Source of the DNA: Neofusicoccum parvum | Taxonomy: Eukaryota; Ascomycota; Dothideomycetes; Botryosphaeriales; Botryosphaeriaceae | Direction: 5' to 3' | NCBI GenBank assembly: GCA_020912385.1 | Contig: CP087210.1 | Location: forward strand, 2,356,001-2,420,000 | DNA: 64,000 bases | Shown: one piece after another, positions 57,731 through 64,000 of the stretch | Layout of the letters: each line of letters starts with the position of its first letter | Position numbering within the stretch: position 1 is the first letter of the stretch | Notes under the pieces: model-generated | What the model was told of the DNA's origin: nothing | Database searches by the model: none | What the model saw: the letters and a program-made list of their open reading frames with translations, nothing else | Translations under genes and position numbers: made by a program

Positions 57731-60700
57731 TCATAGAGCGTCTTCTTCAACTCCATCACCTAAGAAAGCTTGGTCGAATGAGAAAGTATTCGGACCGCCG
57801 TCTTCAGTATGCAAAAAGGTGTCGAAGTCGAAGTTTTCGAGAACGTCTCCGGAGTCCATAGAGCTGAAATCCAATTTGAAACCGCCGTTCTGAGAAATAG
57901 TCAGTGGCGGGGTTGGAGTAAATTTAGATCTCTTGGAGCCTACGTTGTCAAAGCCAAGTCCGTTACCGAGAGGAATATCGTCATTGGGATCCATTGGAGG
58001 TCGAGTGGGTACCTGGGGAGGAGGATTGTCGGCTTGGGGTGACGTGGCCCGATATATAGGTGACCAAGGGCTGAGAGGCATTCTAGGACGATGTTGTGGC
58101 AAGGCGGGGCTATTTTGTGGCGAGAGACCGATCTCTCTGAAAACTTTACGGCGAAAAGTATCTGGTATCTTTGGATACATAGGTGGCGAGTGAAATTCCT
58201 GTAGATGCTTCTTCAAGGCGGTGGGAGATGCGAGACCGATGGTTCTGTAAGCGCACTTAGTATGCGTACACGGGTATCGTTGCAGATGTATTGTCTTCTC
58301 ATGCTTGGCTCTTTCTTCCGTAGTTGGAAACCCCGGCGAGATAGAGGAGCAATGTTTGAAACGACATTTGAAGATAGCAGATCCATGGCCATGCTTAAAT
58401 GTAGCAAGATCATGTTCTGACAATCCTGGAAATGATTTTGCGGACAACAACGTCTGAACGATGTGCTCGAATCGGAGTAAAAGACGGCTCATCAAGGTAG
58501 GATCCCGGTCTACCTGGATTTCTTGAAGCTCTAAAGACTATCAGTAACGAGCACGTTGATACGTTTAGTAAAAATTTTCACCATACCTGATCCATTCAAG
58601 TTTTCCACGTCGTCCAAAGATAGCTGGAAAGAAATTGTTTCGCAGAGCAAAGTGTAGAGGCTTGTACCAGAGTTTAAAAACCGCAAGCGTGTCTCTTTTG
58701 AGAGAATATTGACCAATGGCAGGGCAACATTCTTGACGTTATTGTTGCAAAGCCGGAGCATCTCGTGCTTTGTCGAAAACTTGGACAATAGATCAAGGAG
58801 TTCCAATACACGTGTGCAATTGGTGCCCAATAGCTCTTCAAGGCACAGGACATGCTCGTACCAGTATTTGTGAGCATAGGGCAAGAGATTTAGGAGTCCC
58901 TGACCCGTGTGAATGATAGACACTTCATCGGGAATTCTTGTGTCCAGAATGTCCAAGGCCTGATGCATGATCGCAGCGCAGGATAGGCTGATATCGAAAT
59001 GTGCCTTCTGTGGGGATACCATGTGAGAGCTCTCGGAGAGCAAGAGATATCTAGCATCTTCGATCAGATACAGTAACTTGGAAACGGGGCATTTAGAACG
59101 TACTCTTGGAGAGAAAAATGCACCAAAACAACCGTGCCATTGGGGCCCGGCTCAACGAGCGGCTTACACGTTTCAAGAACGTGCTCGAGTAGTTTTGTGG
59201 AAGTGTCCAGCGAGGTGTTCTCATGATGTAACGCGATGCCATCCAGAAGTTCGACCTTCTTTAAAGATCTTTGAGAGAACATGACCCACTCGAGGATGCG
59301 TACGGCTAGATCGAAGTCACGGGATGCGAGCCTCTCCCTCATTCCATCAAGGGTGCGAGCGTACCTGCCGGAAGTCAACCCAAGTCACGTGTGAGCTCAG
59401 GGGGGATATTGAAGTTACATCTCGCCTAGTCCCTGAGGAAGTGTATCGACAGCCTGCTCGAGCTCTTTCAAACTATATATGCGTTCCAGGCTCACAAGGA
59501 CAAGGTGAACCCAGAGGAACATTCCTAAGTTATTGTTACTTTCTTTAAAGTGTGAGGGGGCGCTAGACCTTACCGTTTGCACGCTGAACTATTTTCTTCT
59601 TCATCGAGGAGGCAACGTTTTGCTCAAGTTGAAGAACTCCGCCCATGCTGTCCTTGATGTCTTCAATTTTGCGGTCCACAAACACCTCTATTGCTCTGTT
59701 CACATGCTGTGACTCTTCAGTAAGAGAGACGGCGTCCTTTGGGGACAGACTTCTGGATATGCCTGGCTCATCCCGGCTGGAAAGCAAAGCTTTGCAGCAA
59801 GGGTTCACTGAACAGCCTTTCACTACTGTTAATATCTCCTTGATTATTTTCCTTTGTTCTTCTGACGCATACTCATCGATGCCGTCCACAATGATTCTGG
59901 GTGACTGCATCGATGATAGTAATTGCGGTAGAAGTTGTCGGAGGTGTCGCACAGATGGTGTGAGAGCTTTGCAAAGATATTGGTCGTAAATGAAGGCGGC
60001 CATGTCCGGCTTGATCTTCAGGATCTGTGCTGTCAAATACCGGAGGACGTGGGAACAATTGCTGGTAGACCGGTAACTGCAGAAGAAATAGAGAACTTCA
60101 CATCGCTTCTCCAGTTCCTGTACCAAGTATGAACAAACTACGCTCTTGCCTGGGATAGGATCAATATGGTGCAGGAACGGAAACAACGGCATGTCTCCAA
60201 CTCACCTGCGCCGGGCTTCCCATGAAGCCACAGGAGTTGTTCGGAGTTGTCGTAAGCCATCCATCTCGCAATTTTGGGGTGGCTATGTAGCCAATCACAA
60301 CTACAGGCAGAGTAGTGATCCAGGAGTCTTTCAAGCTCGTCTTCCTGGTTCAAATAGCCGCCCAATTCGAGCCAGGAAAGGACAGAGGATACGTGAGATG
60401 CCAATCTTTCCTTTTCCAGACGATCAACGTCCTCTCTCTGCTTCTCTCTCCACTCCTTGGCTTCTGAAATAGCTGCGGCTGTTGCTTCTTTGTCAACGAG
60501 TTCAGAGTGCCTGGCGAGACTGTCAAGGATTGCCTTGAAACGGTTGCCAAAGCGAGACCACGACGTGTCGAAGAAACGCCGCCAGGCTGGAGGACTCGGT
60601 CAGAACACCGGTTCACTGAGGCATGATAAGGGAACGACTGACCGCGCTGGGTGAAAAATTTGTAAGAGCGACCGTGGAATTCCAAGATGTCAGCGTAAAA

Positions 60701-61267
60701 CATGGCAAGAACCTTTTGAAACTCGACGTCGTCCCGGAAAGTAGCACTCAGACGTTCAAAGCGAGGAAGCGTGTCACATATCTGCGTGTACGCATCAACA
60801 AGCCTTTCCAGAGACGACAGGTAGTCTGAAGAAAGCTGCACTCGGTGTCAGTGGCAGTGGGAAAGGTGGGTCAGGCAATCATCCCACCTGAAGCATGAGC
60901 TTGATCGGGGCCTGTGCCAGTGTAAGCACTCGCGCTGTGCGGCCTGTAGTTCGGAACGTACCCATATCCACGGTAAGTAATCCGTCCCGTTGCACAGGAC
61001 CTCGATGACTTTCGCATAACGACCCAGACTCATCAGGAAGGGTTCGATGCGGCGCATGTTCCGCAGGCTCTTGGAGGCGGCCAGTTTGTCCTCAACAGTG
61101 GCAGCGGCATCGCGCACATCCTGCAGTGTAGTACTCTTGAAGTGGCGGGCATGATCAGGAGCGATGCTTCGCTCCAGCCTCTTGAAAGCCAATCTGATGG
61201 TGAGGCGTGCTTGAGGAGAGGCGGGGGCTGAAGTCGTGGCCATGGTGGCATCACCGCGGTGCGCCAT
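57731..61267 (-). CDS. NLR-like protein: DUF7708-like domain, NACHT NTPase, twin C2H2-like fingers, acidic tail
   Basis: Nine exons (61267-60962, 60911-60888, 60835-60643, 60586-60206, 60149-59574, 59524-59419, 59364-59104, 59050-58587, 58530-57731) give 1036 aa. The N-terminal helical region (FKRLERSIAPDHARHF...LPWIWAPIKLMLQ...) resembles DUF7708. Walker A is GKPGAGKS (297-304) and Walker B IIVDGIDEY (about 390). GMFLWVHLVL and VHFSLQEYLLL mark the end of the NACHT module and its winged helix. Two fingers follow (C826/831-H847/852 and C858/863-H879/884), both C-x4-C-x15-H-x4-H. The last 47 residues are acidic and Phe-rich. Fungal NLRs act in non-self recognition and regulated cell death, but no known killing domain is visible. 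The second exon is only 24 bases. Confidence 0.87.
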
Positions 61268-61911
61268 GTACTCAAGCCGGGAAACCGATCTTCTCGAGGC
61301 CTGGCTGTTTAGACAGCTTTAAAAGGAGCGCATTTCGACACTGCTCTTCTGTCTCAATTCTGCCTTGCGTTCAGCACCTCCACCCGAAGGCTGCGCTGAC
61401 CTTGCATGGTCAGCTGCGGGCTGCCAGCGTGTCCAGCCCTCTTAGGCAGCCACCGTCCCATCATCCCTGGAGCGCTTACATCCCTGCCCACTCGCAGCGT
61501 ACAGACTCTCCATTCCGTCCACTAATAATCCAAGAACAAGCATCACAGACTCGAATTTTCTTCCTTGTGAACACGCCTTGGGCTACGGGTGCAGACACTG
61601 GCAGTGCACATGCACTGCCTCAGCCGCAGCACTCGGCCTATGCGGCTGGCCTTCATGACGAGGAGCCTTGTAATACGTGCTACAGTGCTTTTCTGACCGG
61701 TCTCGCACCTTTGATCCGCACCTTTGATCCGCACCTCTGATCCGCGCCTCTGCTCTCATTCGACGTGACCGACAATCAACTTTCTCTAGACATACTGGCG
61801 CATTGATAACCAATGTATTCACAGTTGTCTTAAGAGGGTGCTCTTCTCTCTACGTATTGTCGAATCACTCTGTTGACAAAGCCTGCCAAATCTCAACCCG
61901 CCGCGTCCGGA
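61268..61911. promoter_or_regulatory. Divergent upstream region NLR/SNF2
   Basis: A 644-base shared upstream region. Its centre carries the 13-base tandem repeat listed separately. No GATA or CACGTG site was noticed. Confidence 0.45.
61704..61755 (+). repeat. Four tandem 13-base repeats
   Basis: Units at 61704-61716, 61717-61729, 61730-61742 and 61743-61755. Units 1 and 2 are identical (CGCACCTTTGATC), unit 3 differs at one base and unit 4 at three. They end 156 bases before the SNF2 start codon. They may be repeated factor-binding sites or a polymorphic minisatellite. Confidence 0.9.
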
Positions 61912-64000
61912 ATGACCGCAGCATGTGGAGCTCCGGCCAAACGCCGCCGCCTCAACGCCGACTACCCTTCTCCATGCAATCTTGACGCCCCAGATACCAT
62001 AAACACGACCGAGTACAAGCAAATGGGAGGGCCATCTTGGTCGCATGGCGAAGCTCTCCCCAATGTTTCAGACAGGAATTTCACGCTCACAGAGACAGAG
62101 GAAAGAGCCGAGCAGGATCTAAAGGCAGGTGACAATCTACGGCCAGACGATCAAGTGTGCTTTGGCATGGTAAGCTCGGCTTGAAATCCCATGTCTTGCA
62201 TTGACTAAGTGCAGTCTTCAAGCTCATTGGCCAAGTACAACCGCATCAAAACTCCATCCCAGCCGGGCCTTCGAGTCTTTGCTTAGTTGCACCAAATGGT
62301 GATGTTCTCCACGCACAATCCCAGACAAAGATGGGGGAGCTGGATAGCCATATTGCTGCCGCTTTATGCAAGCTCTGCTCTGGGGGAATACTGGCCCAGA
62401 TGGCGTGCGGATTTCCTTCTTTAAGTTGTCCGGCCAAGGGGAAAACAGGATCTGGCATTTTATCTGCGATTATCTACGGTCCTTTTGAGTTGTTCGAGGA
62501 CGTAGGGGACTTCACACAGGCATGCGAACTCTATCTCCAGGATCCAGAAGGGTGTGCTCTCAACGTACCCTACAAAAATCCTCACAGACTCTCAAGGGGC
62601 GGTGACGTTCTGATGACGTTCGACGTCCCTTCAAGTGAACCGAATGCGTCACAAGCGAGCGGCAGGACTGCAACCGACTTTTTCGCGGCGCTGGAATCAG
62701 ACAGCGTTGACGAGCCTACAAAGACGCCTCTTGCTCTGAGAACGACGTTGCATCTGTATGTACCTCGAAATCTCTCTATTTAAGCTGCTCGTTCTACTGA
62801 TTAGGCTTAGGCATCAACAACAGGCTCTGACCTTTTTGCGGAGACGGGAGCGTGGTTGGGCATACAACGGCTCAAATCCAGACATCTGGGCACTCGATAG
62901 AGATAGAACCAGAGAAACGTAAGCTTATTGCATTACGGAAATGGCCATGGTTCTGACTCGGTGTTCAGGTTCGTCAACTGCATTTCTGGTAATCGACGAA
63001 TCGATCCACCGCCTGAGTTTCGAGGCGGCATTTTGGCAGACGAGATGGGCCTCGGCAAAACACTGTCCATGATTTCCCTCGTTGCGGCGGATAAAGATCC
63101 AGAGCTTCATAACCCAATGGCAGTTCCGGAATCAGTCAAAATTGCTGAGGACTTCATCAATGGAACGCTCATAATTGTCCCCTCACCGCGTCAGTCTACA
63201 GATATCTCCTTCCCTGCCGCACTACAGCTGACGCGCCCACTTGCCAGTCCTTCAAGTATGGAGCACCCAGCTCAGTCAGTAAGTGCGCAATATGTGACCG
63301 GGCAGATTGAGCATATCTGATTGATTTAGGCATCTCTCCACCGACAGTATCAAATGGACGAAATACCACGGCGTGCAGCGTTTCCGTTCATTGGACGAAA
63401 TGCGCCACTTCGACATCATCCTCACCACGTTCCAAACCATTGCGTCAGAGCAAACACACGGCAAGCACAAGTCCTCTCCAATATTTGCAGCACATTGGCA
63501 TCGAATCATTCTTGATGAAGGTAGGAACCAGACGCTCCTCTCCCAACTCGTAGCTTACGGATGGCAGCCCATTGCATTCGAGATCGCTCTACTGTGACAG
63601 CACAAGCCATCTTCTCTCTGAAGGCCCAATGTAGGTGGGCGATGACAGGTACGCCAGTGCAGAATCGATTGAGCGACTTCTCCAGTCTGCTTGAATTCCT
63701 CCGCGTCTACCCATATGATGATCGAAGAACATTCGATGCACACATATCGATGCTATGGAAGGATTGCAACGAAGAGGAGGCAATCAGTAGACTCAAAAGA
63801 CTTGTGAACTGTGTTGTTCTGAGGCGCCTCAAGACAACCATTCAGCTTCCAGACAGGCGAGATGTCACGCGCTTTGTGGACTTCACGGAAGAGGAAAGGA
63901 ATTACTACGAGGAGGCGTCTTCCCCTGTGAAGAAAATGCTGGAAGCTGCTTTGATGCAGCAGGACGCATCTGCATCTGCTTTTCTCAACGCGTTCCAGCG
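61912..64000 (+). CDS. SNF2-family DNA-dependent ATPase, Rad5/HLTF-like (3' end beyond window)
   Basis: Exons 61912-62169, 62223-62755, 62811-62918, 62969-63189, 63248-63278, 63330-63520 and 63568 onward; 591 residues visible. The N-terminus has a basic KRRR motif. Helicase motif I is GGILADEMGLGKTLSMISL (about 320-338), motif II is the DEAH split by the last intron (about 446-449), and motif III is WAMTGTPVQNRLSD. VPSPLLQVW joined to STQLSQHL spans the 31-base fifth exon and confirms the splicing. The partner C-terminal helicase lobe and any RING finger lie outside. Members remodel chromatin or repair stalled forks; the specific role is unknown. The acceptor of exon 3 is ambiguous by two residues. 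Confidence 0.88.

Noticed and set aside
1..64000. CRISPR arrays, integrases, transposases or terminal repeats of mobile elements
   Set aside because: Looked for on both strands; no spaced direct repeats or such protein signatures were found, as expected for nuclear fungal DNA.

Overview
The window is eukaryotic nuclear DNA from a filamentous ascomycete (Pezizomycotina). The evidence is short introns of about 47-120 bases with GTAxGT-type donors and CTAAC/CTRAY branch sites, plus gene families typical of that group: a Git3-type receptor, an SREA-type double GATA factor, a fungal fused sulfite reductase beta chain and a DUF7708-like/NACHT protein. Dothideomycetes fits best, but I cannot name the species from sequence alone. 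No tRNA, rRNA, CRISPR array, transposon or intact mobile element was found.

Twenty-two protein-coding genes are supported. Left part (0-17.5 kb): start of a molybdenum-cofactor gene (cut by the left edge), V-ATPase subunit c'' (VMA16), TFIIA small subunit (TOA2), ubiquitin C-terminal hydrolase (YUH1-like), a Git3/Gpr1-like receptor, tRNA-splicing endonuclease SEN34, a small unknown membrane protein, Elongator ELP4, RPB8, a YJR142W/Tnr3-like Nudix enzyme and OPI10/Hikeshi. Middle (17.5-45 kb): the iron regulator SREA with a very long upstream region, eIF2B-alpha (GCN3), mitochondrial uS12, sulfite reductase beta, FAD synthase, a two-RRM RBMS/Msa1-like protein and NADPH-cytochrome P450 reductase. 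Right part (45-64 kb): the giant Furry/PAG1 (TAO3) morphogenesis protein, a TVP15-like Golgi protein, an NLR-like NACHT protein ending in zinc fingers, and an SNF2-family ATPase cut by the right edge.

Most genes are housekeeping. The layout is strikingly head-to-head: eight divergent pairs share one upstream region each (VMA16/TOA2, SEN34/small protein, ELP4/RPB8, Nudix/OPI10, GCN3/uS12m, sulfite reductase/FAD synthase, P450 reductase/PAG1, NLR/SNF2). Sulfite reductase, FAD synthase and P450 reductase form a loose flavin-linked neighbourhood. The least ordinary locus is the right end: a nine-exon NACHT protein with a 24-base exon, twin zinc fingers of unusual identical spacing and an acidic phenylalanine-rich tail, divergent from an SNF2 ATPase across a promoter carrying four 13-base tandem repeats. 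Exon borders were read by eye from splice motifs, reading frame and family similarity; none is confirmed by transcripts.
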